NCBI GenBank assembly: GCA_028015205.1
Contig: CM051516.1
Coordinates: 57,354,230 to 57,418,229 of the forward strand
Reading direction: 5' to 3'
DNA length: 64,000 nt
From: Mytilisepta virgata
Taxonomy: Eukaryota; Mollusca; Bivalvia; Mytilida; Mytilidae
Under the pieces are notes generated by a model. It worked only from the letters and a program-made list of their open reading frames with translations. It searched no databases and was not told where the DNA came from. How positions within the stretch are numbered: position 1 is the stretch's first letter; each line of letters begins with the position of its first letter. The translations under genes and the position numbers were made by a program. This document shows, one piece after another, positions 41,101 through 47,157 of this stretch.

Positions 41101-42178
41101 AACACAAGGATTCGCATGAATATATACTGGTGACCATAGTGACGAGAAGACGTTGGGAGAATTTGATGCAGTTCACCAGTTTTTAAAACGTTTTGAAAAT
41201 TAATGATAATATCGTATTACATTATGATAATTATATTCTCGATTGGAGAAATCTGATAATCCACTCGTAACAATTTAAGAAGCTATATTTCATTAAAAGG
41301 TTAGAAGGTTAAATTACTTGTTGTAACACTACAGCATCCGAGTTGTCAGGTTCTTGAAATAAATGTTTTTCCCACCAACCTATACCCTAATTTTCATTTG
41401 TTGAAGCTGAAAACTCACATTTAGGTTATTTTGACCTAATATTTAAAAAAAAAAAACAAGAGACAGAAGCATTCTATATAAACACCAGCCCCATTAGAAT
41501 TTAAGAAACTTTTTTTTTTGGCCTACAAGAAATAATAAATCAGTAAAACTTACCCTCTCCTGAGTCTGACCAATCTGAATCAGATTCTGAATCACTAAAA
41601 TATAAAAACAAAATCAATTTGAAACAAGTAATACTTAAAAAAGATGTCATTTTTCTATGCATTTCTTCTTGTTTATTTGTCTGTTTACTTACAAAACCAA
41701 GCGATAGTCCCATATAGATCTAAAAGCTATTACTTAATGTGATGGTTATCTCTTGATTTATGTTACAACATTAAAGAGGACAAATATACCTAAGGAGCAA
41801 ATTTTAAAAGACAATTTTAGCAAAATTTCAAAGTTCTAAGGGCAATAACTCTGCAAAATATCATGTTACACCACTTGAATTCAAACTTGATTGAGCTGCC
41901 ATCAAAATGCATCTTCCATATAAGTTTAATCAAAATCTGTAAATAAATGAAGGGGTGAGAGTGCTTACAATGGGGACGGACAGACAGACACCCATCAGTT
42001 CTATGTTCCTGCATTGTGTTGTGGCAGGGGACAAAAAAAAGGTGATCATAGAAATTAATATTAAATCATAATGATTCTGCATTTACCTAACGTCCATTCC
42101 CTGTTCCATTTCATCACATGATATATCTTCAAATTCAGGTTCATCATAATCATAAACATAAGATGATCCAAAATCCAT
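551..42178 (-). CDS. Multi-exon VWA-domain protein with zinc-ribbon-like segment and RS tail (partial at C-terminus)
   Basis: Fifteen exons join in frame (42178-42087, 41594-41554, 35812-35738, 35159-34969, 34050-33859, 32071-31871, 29208-29057, 22047-21850, 20897-20813, 19373-19267, 16267-16083, 14027-13731, 12954-12828, 12002-11900, 679-551), 2175 nt = 725 codons with no stop. All introns are GT..AG and every phase matches. Residues 1-70 are acidic and Ser-rich. C113/C116 and C136, C137, C140 look like a zinc ribbon. The VWA fold begins near residue 178: DISGS (D187-S191), T322 in GSTALGPA and D348 in ICTDGQAN make a full MIDAS. Residues about 385-450 follow like a beta-sandwich. Residues 606-690 are basic and helical; the end is six SR dipeptides. 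Zinc segment plus VWA recalls Sec23/Sec24 trunk proteins. Automated bivalve annotation may name this family circularly permutated Ras protein 1-like, but I see no GTPase motifs. The cellular role is unknown; metal-dependent protein binding is the family expectation. The final exon(s) lie left of the window. Confidence 0.88.
1178..2026 (+). repeat. AAGAGGCTC-family interspersed repeat, copy 1
   Basis: The 5' end has the hairpin AGGCTC..GAGCCT followed by GAATCGCTCA. The 3' end has GACGCCAAATGATGGCAAAA, then AGCTCAC..GTGAGCTAAAA. GCTCACCTG near the 5' end and CAGGTGAGC at the 3' end of better copies form a 9-bp inverted terminal match. It contains the family hallmark CTATGTTCTATTTTTAGCCA and codes for nothing visible. 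Confidence 0.75.
2160..2520 (+). repeat. Diverged relatives of the AAGAGGCTC family
   Basis: Contains TTTCCCATATGGTTTCCATG and TGAACAGCCACAGG, repeated in similar form at 28058-28375, which ends CACATGGCCAGGTGAGCTTA. Neither has a clear 5' end. Confidence 0.45.
2524..3368 (+). repeat. AAGAGGCTC-family copy 2, left half
   Basis: Starts with the full 5' hairpin and breaks off at GAGTTATTTGCAAA, where block A is inserted. The right half is at 11503-11756. Confidence 0.8.
6218..6340 (+). repeat. Fragment of an unrelated repeat with a 16-bp palindrome
   Basis: GGGTTCCGCGGAACCC (6226-6241) is a perfect palindrome at the start of a roughly 120-bp segment that is absent from sister copies. It is probably the end of a different element captured in the block. 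Confidence 0.55.
8102..8130. repeat. 3'-terminal hairpin of the composite family (representative)
   Basis: Arms ATACGACCGCAAAA and TTTTGCGGTCGTAT are separated by one A, a perfect 14-bp stem. Other copies are at 10447-10475, 11474-11502 (one arm mutated), 25525-25553, 38807-38835, 39607-39635 (mutated), 46055-46083, 46828-46856 and 62558-62586. The 11-mer ATACGACCGCA also occurs near the 5' end of every copy, so the two ends carry a short inverted match. Confidence 0.9.
8538..8990. repeat. Foreign insert with internal direct repeats and 53-nt T tract
   Basis: About 450 bp with no counterpart in sister copies. A 50-bp segment starting GTCAGATATTTTCATTACG is present twice (8538 and 8620, period 82), T53 spans 8871-8923, and CTTCTCATGCTGACGTATGA occurs twice just after. 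The T tract could be the poly-A tail of a minus-strand retroposed piece. Confidence 0.6.
11503..11756 (+). repeat. AAGAGGCTC-family copy 2, right half
   Basis: Resumes with AAAAACTGCAATGTACCCCT, exactly where the left half stopped, and ends with a GAC-rich tract and TGGACCTTTGGTCCA..GTGAGCTAAAA. Bases 11757-11853 are a second, diverged 3' end of the same kind (stem TGGCCTATAGGCCA). Confidence 0.8.
11900..12002 (-). CDS. VWA gene exon 14 (basic)
   Basis: 103 bases encoding a strongly basic stretch, LNKKKGDRKKTKSTYKKIFK, ending RIKHAQK. An alternative donor 30 bases earlier (after NVSK, GTAGAA) is also in phase, so a 10-residue shorter form is possible. Acceptor TTTTTCAG. Confidence 0.78.
12003..13730. 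other. AT-rich intronic DNA around exon 13
   Basis: Apart from exon 13 (12828-12954) I see only AT-rich sequence with no clear repeat ends. The same holds for 14028-14329. Confidence 0.5.
12828..12954 (-). CDS. VWA gene exon 13
   Basis: 127 bases encoding TNVDVIGAHIQKQVASLVLD and GCYTDSRTKAMMNQRLVWRH. It is predicted helical and may correspond to the helical module that follows the sandwich in Sec23/24-like proteins. Acceptor TTGTTAG, donor GTGAGT. Confidence 0.86.
13731..14027 (-). CDS. VWA gene exon 12 (DNKTTDSQL repeats)
   Basis: 297 bases. It begins with three 9-residue repeats (DNKTTDSQL, DNKTTDSQL, DNKITDSQT) made by a 27-bp tandem repeat, then a Ser/Thr/Gln-rich linker (SEGSEDTSQPQSSSGNTSS), then a structured segment ELPFQLQLKYKDTEGVTALR. 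Donor GTAGGT gives the phase required by exon 13. Confidence 0.85.
14330..15044 (+). repeat. Hairpin-ended repeat with three 168-bp internal units
   Basis: The 5' part has GAGCAAAGCTC and GGATACCCCCCGC. Three direct units start near 14470, 14638 and 14806 (AATAGAAGTCCAATTATCTC ... GGAGGAGTTGCGCTTAC). They are followed by a GGACAGACGGACAGA tract and a 3' hairpin, TATACCCCCC (15009-15018) / GGGGGGTATA (15033-15042). Confidence 0.75.
15045..17337. other. Intronic DNA around exon 11
   Basis: Includes a hairpin GTGTGTCGGT/ACCGACACAC (about 15119-15175) and the 13-mer CAGAGCTGTTTAC, whose complement recurs near 15570, so 15165-15600 may be a decayed MITE. Otherwise it is unremarkable, apart from exon 11. 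Confidence 0.4.
16083..16267 (-). CDS. VWA gene exon 11
   Basis: 185 bases: LYVQDEFGKQSKIVQKIGNV, then TADTEVTFEYGIRKDG and a charged stretch ending NTEESKE. It starts structured and becomes a hydrophilic linker. The acceptor (ATTTTAAAG) is weaker than the others, but the frame is continuous on both sides. Confidence 0.82.
17338..18060 (+). repeat. Five-unit tandem repeat, period about 145 bp
   Basis: Units begin ATTCCATACACCACATATAG near 17338, 17483, 17628, 17774 and 17920 and share CAATGAACCATGAAAATGAG and GTCAAGGTCAGATGAAACCT. A similar end piece (CTGAACCATGAAAATGAGGT) reappears at about 18982-19090. Confidence 0.8.
18061..19266. other. Intronic DNA with a GC-richer patch
   Basis: It separates two parts of the 145-bp tandem family. 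A patch near 18340-18360 reads ATGGCGGGTCG on the minus strand, and 18570-18605 is CpG-richer than its surroundings (GCGCATACGCAATTCCGTTC). Confidence 0.35.
19267..19373 (-). CDS. VWA gene exon 10
   Basis: 107 bases encoding VNIVDTQKLTQEFSGILADR and on to EVTFLLHKQ. This is the region just after the VWA domain, where Sec23/24-like proteins pass into a beta-sandwich. Acceptor TATTTCAG, donor GTAAGT. Confidence 0.88.
19854..20690 (+). repeat. AAGAGGCTC-family copy 3
   Basis: Full 5' hairpin (AGGCTCTCAAGAGCCT), an internal duplicate of the GACCCCTATGTTCTATTTTT segment, a (GGACGGACGAC)n tract at 20575-20637 and the 3' hairpin TGACCCTTCGGGTCA. Confidence 0.8.
20813..20897 (-). CDS. VWA gene exon 9
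   Basis: 85 bases encoding VIISVISFKGTDCKLIHLGK and then LADTTGGQ. This is the typical late VWA pattern in which a core strand is followed by a helix and a Thr-Gly-Gly turn. Acceptor CTTGCAG, donor GTAAGA. Confidence 0.9.
21210..21246 (+). repeat. Long G tract, possible quadruplex
   Basis: A run of more than 30 G broken by single T and A bases, preceded by a T-rich run. Intronic, between exons 8 and 9. Confidence 0.8.
21650..21735 (+). repeat. Short piece of the repeat interrupted by block D
   Basis: ATATATCTCAATGG, GAGAAATGAACCTAAACACA and AAAACTTAACCA appear in the order expected for an uninterrupted copy, which makes this a useful empty-site reference. Confidence 0.5.
21850..22047 (-). 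CDS. VWA gene exon 8 (MIDAS Thr and Asp)
   Basis: 198 bases. It carries the second and third MIDAS elements: T322 in ETQGSTALGPALVIAT and D348 in KVIICTDGQANSGVG. With DISGS in exon 5 the metal-coordination set is complete, which predicts a functional divalent-cation site. Acceptor TTTTTCAG, donor GTAATT. Confidence 0.92.
22048..23264. other. Intronic AT-rich DNA
   Basis: Apart from the 37-bp tandem repeat it is AT-rich, with TATTATAATAATATATG-type self-complementary stretches around 22780-22880 that may be remains of the same element as the 46-bp palindrome. Confidence 0.4.
22296..22410 (+). repeat. 37-bp tandem repeat, three units
   Basis: ACCTTCTATGGACACAGCAG followed by ATGAAAATAAAGACCTT is repeated three times with one change in the last unit. 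Intronic. Confidence 0.85.
23265..23310. repeat. Perfect 46-bp palindrome
   Basis: CCTTTCGGAATAGATATTAT, then ATATAT, then its exact complement. It directly abuts block B. A partial copy (GCGGAATAGATATTATATAA) lies at 23237-23256. Confidence 0.9.
23313..25553 (+). repeat. Composite repeat block B (single copy, 2.24 kb)
   Basis: One 5' end and one 3' hairpin. Two complete and two partial 258-bp units (24452-25300) include a 50-bp local duplication of GACCCCGATTTGGACCAACT at 24774. Left flank is a 46-bp palindrome; right flank is a LINE fragment. It lies in the VWA gene intron between exons 7 and 8. Confidence 0.85.
25554..26990 (+). pseudogene. LINE reverse transcriptase fragment (CR1/L2/jockey-like), broken
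   Basis: Translates as RT palm and fingers: YRPISVFQTLWKLVEKHL, SGFRPGHSCKTALI, VLLDLKKAFDIVDH, GVPQGSILSPLLFILYINN and the catalytic YADD at 26041-26052. The frame shifts at an A7 tract (26094-26100) and continues as WCENNNMFINRNKTKCMVFG, KLLGVKIDP. After KLFYTGYI the thumb region is missing and the text jumps to VFKCLKGETPSYLENL and the conserved SYSGPLLWNNLP end. The 5' endonuclease half is absent. It abuts the 3' end of block B. Dead copy; it lies in the intron between exons 7 and 8. Confidence 0.85.
27795..27886 (-). pseudogene. tRNA-like sequence or SINE head
   Basis: The minus strand reads CTCCTTTAGCTCAGTTGGTA, AGAGCGGTGGACTACTGAAC, then CCGGGTTCGATACCGGG. A and B boxes are good, but the anticodon stem is poorly paired and the T stem has one mismatch, so it is not a functional tRNA. 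GTACTCCA occurs on both sides (about 27766 and 27876) and may be a target duplication. Confidence 0.6.
28034..28057 (+). repeat. (ATT)n microsatellite
   Basis: Eight ATT units directly before a diverged AAGAGGCTC-family relative. Confidence 0.85.
29057..29208 (-). CDS. VWA gene exon 7
   Basis: 152 bases. It reads VIVIGDGKASPVIVRGRKLN and ends REALGDQIF, continuing the VWA domain; a split AG|C serine codon links it to exon 8. It lies between two LINE fragments (25.6 and 29.5 kb), neither of which disturbs its splice sites. Confidence 0.9.
29530..31081 (+). mobile_element. 5'-truncated LINE, C-terminal half of ORF2 plus 3' tail
   Basis: An intact 367-codon frame (29555-30658) begins inside the RT domain: NTNKSKVVHFR, YLGVIF, ALISKIHSMRDCGIKTYQKL, CIVPIMDYNSSVWG. 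It ends with a Cys/His motif (RICIMC ... EVHFLTEC) common at the C-terminus of CR1/RTE-type LINEs. The apparent Met start is only internal. The 3' untranslated part has five short TTTTCTCAGTATA repeats (30740-30905). The element ends in a (CTAT)n tail at 31049-31081. An undamaged frame suggests a fairly recent insertion. Clade not certain. Confidence 0.8.
31871..32071 (-). CDS. VWA gene exon 6
   Basis: 201 bases, 67 codons. It includes TYVSRLQAAQNAVDHQLEEM (the first amphipathic helix of a VWA fold) and ends RRVALIAFCEE (second core strand). Acceptor TTTCAG|GTTCC, donor GTATGT. Confidence 0.9.
32154..32269. repeat. Foldback element, about 116 bp
   Basis: GGAATTTATTAATGTGTAAAC on the left pairs with GTTTACACATTGATAAATTCC on the right; the inner stem TCACTCACAAACT/AAGTTTGTGTGTGA continues it. 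Loop around 32205-32218. Confidence 0.75.
32277..33120 (+). repeat. AAGAGGCTC-family copy 4, 5'-truncated
   Basis: Closely similar to copy 1 internally (GGTTGCTAGG, GACTTTTTCA) and ends with ACGGACGATGGATGCCAAGT and GGACAGGTGAGCTAAA. The 5' hairpin is missing, apparently replaced by the foldback at 32154-32269. Confidence 0.7.
33121..33858. other. Intronic DNA before exon 5
   Basis: No repeat end, gene or structure recognised in this interval or in 34561-34968 and 35160-35737. Confidence 0.45.
33859..34050 (-). CDS. VWA gene exon 5 (second zinc cysteines, MIDAS DxSxS)
   Basis: 192 bases, phase 0 to phase 0. It starts VWCCEFCSTLNKVDLMNEEI, supplying C136, C137 and C140, and ends ESLVVFCVDISGSMSETSE, the first beta-strand of the VWA domain followed by the DxSxS metal-binding motif. 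The WCCEFC pattern resembles the zinc finger that precedes the trunk in Sec23/Sec24. Confidence 0.9.
34345..34560. repeat. Inverted-repeat element, copy at 34 kb
   Basis: Shares CCGAAATGACATCCATGTAA, TCATAGGAGAAACA and GGTGGATAAATTCCATAACT with the 51-kb copy (51050-51290). The middle stem is more decayed here (AACATGCTCGC..TCTCATGTTG). Confidence 0.65.
34969..35159 (-). CDS. VWA gene exon 4 (first zinc cysteines)
   Basis: 191 bases, phase-consistent on both sides. It contains RADTNVVAVNFSKLITASHM and the CxxC pair in VYCKGCNVIL (C113, C116), the first half of a probable zinc ribbon. It ends KETQK before donor GTAACA. Confidence 0.86.
35738..35812 (-). CDS. VWA gene exon 3
   Basis: 75 bases between CTTACAG and GTAAGT. 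It encodes GTSKPEDKKKKKAHSWRNVR and a few more residues, switching from the acidic N-terminus to a lysine-rich patch that could be a nuclear localisation or RNA-contact patch (inference only). A composite repeat block lies just upstream, starting at 35876. Confidence 0.82.
35876..39635 (+). repeat. Composite repeat block C (two nested copies)
   Basis: 5' ends at 35876 and 37233, 3' hairpins at 38807-38835 and 39607-39635, order (( )). The inner copy (37233-38835) has a divergent 5' end (CAGAGGTCGAACCCTGAACA) and shares a long segment with block A. It lies in the intron between exons 2 and 3 of the VWA gene. Confidence 0.85.
39636..41553. other. Intronic DNA between exons 2 and 3
   Basis: Mostly unremarkable. 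A CpG-richer patch at 40910-40945 reads, on the minus strand, CAAAATGGCGGGCGGGAAGG. Confidence 0.4.
40595..40660 (+). repeat. 32-bp direct duplication
   Basis: TTCACTGATAAAGTGCTATG followed by GGAGACAGGTAT occurs twice in succession with one base changed (T/C). Confidence 0.8.
41554..41594 (-). CDS. VWA gene exon 2
   Basis: A 41-base micro-exon between TATTTTAG and GTAAGT. It reads SDSESDSDWSDSGE, an acidic serine-rich stretch that looks like a casein-kinase-2 type linker (inference from composition). It keeps the reading frame between exons 1 and 3. Confidence 0.82.
41800..42034 (+). repeat. Fragment of a further GGACAGAC-hairpin repeat family
   Basis: Contains AAGGGCAATAACTCTGC, then GGGGACGGACAGACAGACAC, then a CCTGC..GCAGG stem (42008-42028) and an A-rich end. 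It has the same 3' layout as the families at 14.3 kb and 20.6 kb. Confidence 0.5.
42087..42178 (-). CDS. VWA gene coding exon 1 (start codon)
   Basis: The exon opens after an acceptor (TTTTACAG) with seven 5'-untranslated bases, then ATG in a strong context (ACCATGG), so there is an untranslated first exon further right that I could not locate. It encodes 30 residues beginning MDFGSSYVYDYDEPEFEDIS, rich in Asp, Glu and Tyr, and ends with two bases of a split Ser codon before donor GTAAAT. Confidence 0.85.
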
Positions 42179-42236
42179 GGTGAATCTGTAAAATAAAAAC
42201 AAGTATTCACAATTTATTGTCATTGTAATCTCATCC

Positions 42237-42872
42237 CAAAACTAGAGACTGTGTCTTTAAGACATGAATGCCGCACCCGCCTGAACAAAAAATTCCCATC
42301 TATTATTTATGATGAAAATTATCTTAAATATATGAAAGTTTCATAATATATCCTGGTTACATTAACTTTTACCCTATTAAAAACAATGAATTCACAGTAC
42401 TAAATTCTGTTTTTGACATAAGGACCAAAACGCTAAAATTTTATGGAGTCAATGAAGCATAAAATGTAGGTCTCAGTGACTCAAATATAGCTGAGTTTTG
42501 TTATACTATATGAGGCAACTGCAGTTGAGAAATATCATTAATATATTACCATAGGCTCTTTAATAAACAACATGTAAAAAATTAATCAAAGTCATTCAAG
42601 CATAAAATGTGGGTTATGACTGAGTTGTGTTGTTCTAAATGTATTTAAAATATTGCAGTTGTGAAATATCATCAATATTATAAATACTGGTACTACCATA
42701 GGTTCTTTAAAAATATACCTACATGCAAAAATTTATCTAAAGTCTCAAGCATAAAATATAGGTCACTGTGACTAACATGTTATTGACTTTTGAGGTACTA
42801 TATAAGATGAATGCACAGGCATAAATCACTGATATGTCTCAATTGGTTTCTGAGATATGGACCTAAATGCAA
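42237..42872 (+). repeat. Tandem-unit repeat, left part, interrupted by block D
   Basis: Starts near ACTAGAGACTGTGTCTTTAA and has units of about 120 bp with AAGCATAAAATGTAGG and TTGCAGTTGTGAAATATCAT. It resumes after block D at 46857-47140 (CTTAACCATGTCACTCATGA). Confidence 0.6.
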
Positions 42873-45800
42873 TAAAATGCTCCGCTGGGCGCAGCTAGAT
42901 ACGACCGCAGATGTCGAACCCTGAATAGTTGGGGCAACTATGAACACAACATTCAAGCTTGATACAATACTGAATTTGGATTGTGAATAAATATTTGACA
43001 CAGCATAGGTTTCTGACACAGAATGAATGTTGTCTAAGAACTTAAAAATTTTTAATTTACCTATTCAAACCATATCAGTATTATTTGTTTTTATATATAA
43101 ATCAGAAATAACCAATTTAAAATTTAAAATTGGGCACACATATCAATTTCTTGCTATTGCGCAATACTGTGTAATTGAAAATTTCTTCAAATATTTGACA
43201 CATAATAGGTTTCTGACACAGAATAACTGAAATCAAAGAACTTAAAATTGGTCATATGATTTGAATTTATATTCAATTTTTTGCTTTTGTGTAATACAAT
43301 ATGCTGTGGAGAATTGCCCCCCCCCCCAAAAAAAAAAAATAATTTACCCCCTTTTTAGCTTTAATTTTGGACCCCGATTTGGACCAACTTGAAAACTCGG
43401 CCCATAATAAAAAAACTAAGTACATGTTTAGATTCAGCATATCAAAGAACCCAAAGAATTCAATTTTTGTTAAAATCAAACTAAGTTTAATTTTGGACCC
43501 TTTGGACCTTAATGTAGACCAATTTGAAAACGGGAGCAAAAATTAAGAATCTAAATGCACGGTTAGATTCGGCATATCAAAGAACCCCAATAGTTCAATT
43601 TTCGATGAAATCAAACAAAGTTTAATTTTGGACCCCGATTTGGACCAACTTGAAAACTGGGCCCATAATAAAATAAAATGCTCCGCTGGGCGCAGCTAGA
43701 TACGACCGCAGATGTCGAACCCTGAATAGTTGGGGCAATTATGAACACAACATTCAAGCTTGATACAATACTGAATTTGGATTGTGAATAAATATTTGAC
43801 ACAGCATAGGTTTCTGACACAGAATGAATGTTGTCTAAGAACTTAAAAATTTTTAATTTACCTATTCAAACCATATCAGTATTTTTTGTTTTTATATATA
43901 AATCAGAAATAACCAATTTAAAATTGGGCACACATATCAATTTCTTGCTATTGTGCAATACTGTGCAATTGAAAATTTCTTCAAATATTTGACACATAAT
44001 AGGTTTCTGACACAGAATAACTGAAACCAAAGAACTTAGAATTGGTCATATGATTTCAATTTATATTCAATTTTTTGCTTCTTGTGCAATACAATATGCT
44101 GTGGAGAATTGCCCCCCCCCCCAAAAAAAAAAAAAAAAATTTACCCCTTTTTTAGCTTTTGTGCAATACACTATGAAGTTGCACATTGACTCCCCCTCCC
44201 AAAAAAAAAAACAACAAAAAACAATAAAATTTATTGTAACCCCCCCTTTTTTGCTAAAAAAAATTTGAAATTTCCTTTTTAATTTATGAATTATGAAATG
44301 AGAAAAAAATTGCCCCCTCCCCAATTTCTCATTCCCCCCCCCTAAATTTTGTTTTCACCCCCCCCCCCCCCCCCCCCATTTCTCTTGATACTTTGCAACC
44401 ATAACAGCCCATTTAAATACACCATAACGTATTAAAATAGAAAATGACATCATAGTCATGGATGGCAAATTTTAAATATGCATAATTTAAAAGCAGTTTA
44501 GATGAGATAAACAAAAAAGCTTCATCAGCACATATTCAAAATTTGAGATAAAAAAAAGAGTTATCCCTCTTTGTACATATTTTTATAATCATGTTGTCAT
44601 ATTTGCTCTAAGTCATATTTAATTGTTATCTGTAGTATGTATGTTAGTATCATATAATTTTAAAATTTCTGATTTGTAAGTTTATTCAATATATATGTTT
44701 GGATTGAAGTCATTGTTGGGTGTTACTGAAGTTATCCTTTAATTGTAATGTAAATAATGTAAATTGGTTTAAATTATACTGATTCTTGCTATTGCACAAT
44801 ACTGTGTAATTGAAAATTTCTTGAAATATTTGACACATAATAGGTTTCTAAAACAGAATAACTGAAATAAAGAACTTAGAATTGGTCATATGATTTGAAT
44901 TTATATTCAATTTTTGAATTCTTGTGCGATACAATATGCTGTGGAGAATTGCCCCCACCCCCCAAAAAAAATAATTTACCCCTTTTTTAGCTTTAATTTT
45001 GGACCCCGATTTGGACCAACTTGAAAACTGGGCCCATAATAAAAAAACTAAGTACATGTTTAGATTCAGCATATCAAAGAACCCAAAGAATTCAATTTTT
45101 GTTAAAATCAAACTAAGTTTAATTTTGGACCCTTTGGACCTTAATGTAGACCAATTTGAAAACGGGACCAAAAATTAAGAATCTAAATGCACGGTTAGAT
45201 TCGGCATATCAAAGAACCCCAATAGTTCAATTTTCGATGAAATCAAACAAAGTTTAATTTTGGACCCCGATTTGGACCAACTTGAAAACTGGGCCCATAA
45301 TAAAAAAAACTAAGTACATGTTTAGATTCAGCATATCAAAGAACCCCAAGAATTCAATTTTTGTTAAAATCAAACTAAGTTTAATTTTGGACCCTTTGGA
45401 CCTTAATGTAGACCAATTTGAAAACGGGACCAAAAATTAAGAATCTAAATGCACGGTTAGATTCGGCATATCAAAGAACCCCAATAGTTCAATTTTCGAT
45501 GAAATCAAACAAAGTTTAATTTTGGACCCTTTTGGCCCCTAATTCCTAAACTGTTGGGACCAAAACTCCAAAAATCAATCCCAACCTTCCTTTTGTGGTC
45601 ATAAACCTTGTGTTTAAATTTCATAGATTTCTATTTACTTATACTAAAGTTATTGTGCAAAAACCAAGACAAATGCTTATTTGGGCCTTTTTTAGCCCCT
45701 AATTCCTAAACTGTTGGGACCAAAACTCCCAAAAACAATCCCAACCTTCCTTTTGTGGTCATAAACCTTGTGTTAAAATTTCATAGATTTCTATTCACTT

Positions 45801-46856
45801 ATACTAGAGTTATTGTGCGAAAACCAAGAAAAATGCTTATTGGGCCCTTTTTTGGCCCCTGATTCTTAAACTGTTGGGACCAAAACTCCCAAAATCAATC
45901 CCAACCTTCCTTTTGTGGTCATAAACCTTGTGTTTAAATTTCATAGATTTCTATTAACTTATACTAAAGTTATAGTGCGAAAACCAAATGTCTACAGACT
46001 CCGACGGACGACGGACGACGACGACGACGACGACGACGCCAACGTCATACCAATATACGACCGCAAAAATTTTGCGGTCGTATAAAAACTAAGTACATGT
46101 TTAGATTCAGCATATCAAAGAACCCAAAGAATTCAATTTTTGTTAAAATCAAACTAAGTTTAATTTTGGACCCTTTGGACCTTAATGTAGACCAATTTGA
46201 AAACGGGACCAAAAATTAAGATCCTAAATGCACGGTTAGATTCGGCATATCAAAGAACCCCAATAGTTAAATTTTCAATGAAATCAAACAAAGTTTAATT
46301 TTGGACCCTTTTGGCCCCTAATTCCTAAACTGTTGGGACCAAAACTCCAAAAATCAATCCCAACCTTCCTTTTGTGGTCATAAACCTTGTGTTTAAATTT
46401 CATAGATTTCTATTTACTTATACTAAAGTTATTGTGCAAAAACCAAGAAAAATGCTTATTTTGGCCCTTTTTTAGCCCCTAATTCCTAAACTGTTGGGAC
46501 CAAAACTCCCAAAAACAATCCCAACCTTCCTTTTGTGGTCATAAACCTTGTGTTAAAATTTCATAGATTTCTATTTACTTATACTAGAGTTATTGTGCGA
46601 AAACCTAGAAAAATGCTTATTGGGCCCTTTTTTGGCCCCTGATTCTTAAACTGTTGGGACCAAAACTCCCAAAATCAATCCCAACCTTCCTTTTGTGGTC
46701 ATAAACCTTGTGTTTAAATTTCATAGATTTCTATTAACTTATACTAAAGTTATAGTGCGAAAACCAAATGTCTTCGGACGACGCCGCAGACGACGGACGA
46801 CGACGACGACGCCAACGTCATACCAATATACGACCGCAAAAATTTTGCGGTCGTAT
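42873..46856 (+). repeat. Composite repeat block D (two nested copies)
   Basis: 5' ends at 42873 and 43674, 3' hairpins at 46055-46083 and 46828-46856. The inner copy is 2.41 kb. The block interrupts another repeat whose two halves (left GACCTAAATGCA, right AAAACTTAACCATG) match the uninterrupted arrangement near 21690-21720. Confidence 0.85.
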
Positions 46857-47157
46857 AAAAACTTAACCATGTCACTCATGAACGAATATAGGTCACAAAG
46901 ACTCAACTGTTGGATAAATGTATTATATAATGTAAGACAATTATAGTAATGAACTATCATTAATATAATGCAATGGATTCCTAGGATATGAAGTTAAAGG
47001 CAAAACTTTATCTGAGTCACTCATGCATTAAATGTAAGTCAAACTGACAAAAATTTCACTCATTTTTGTTCACTCTTATAAGGGGATTGTAGTGGTATAT
47101 CATTGATATATCTCAATGAGTTCCTGCGAAATGAACCTTATGGATGGGGCATCAAAC

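Noticed and set aside
551..42178. Ras GTPase domain in the VWA gene (cpRas1-like name)
   Set aside because: No P-loop, DxxG or NKxD motif appears in any of the 725 codons read.
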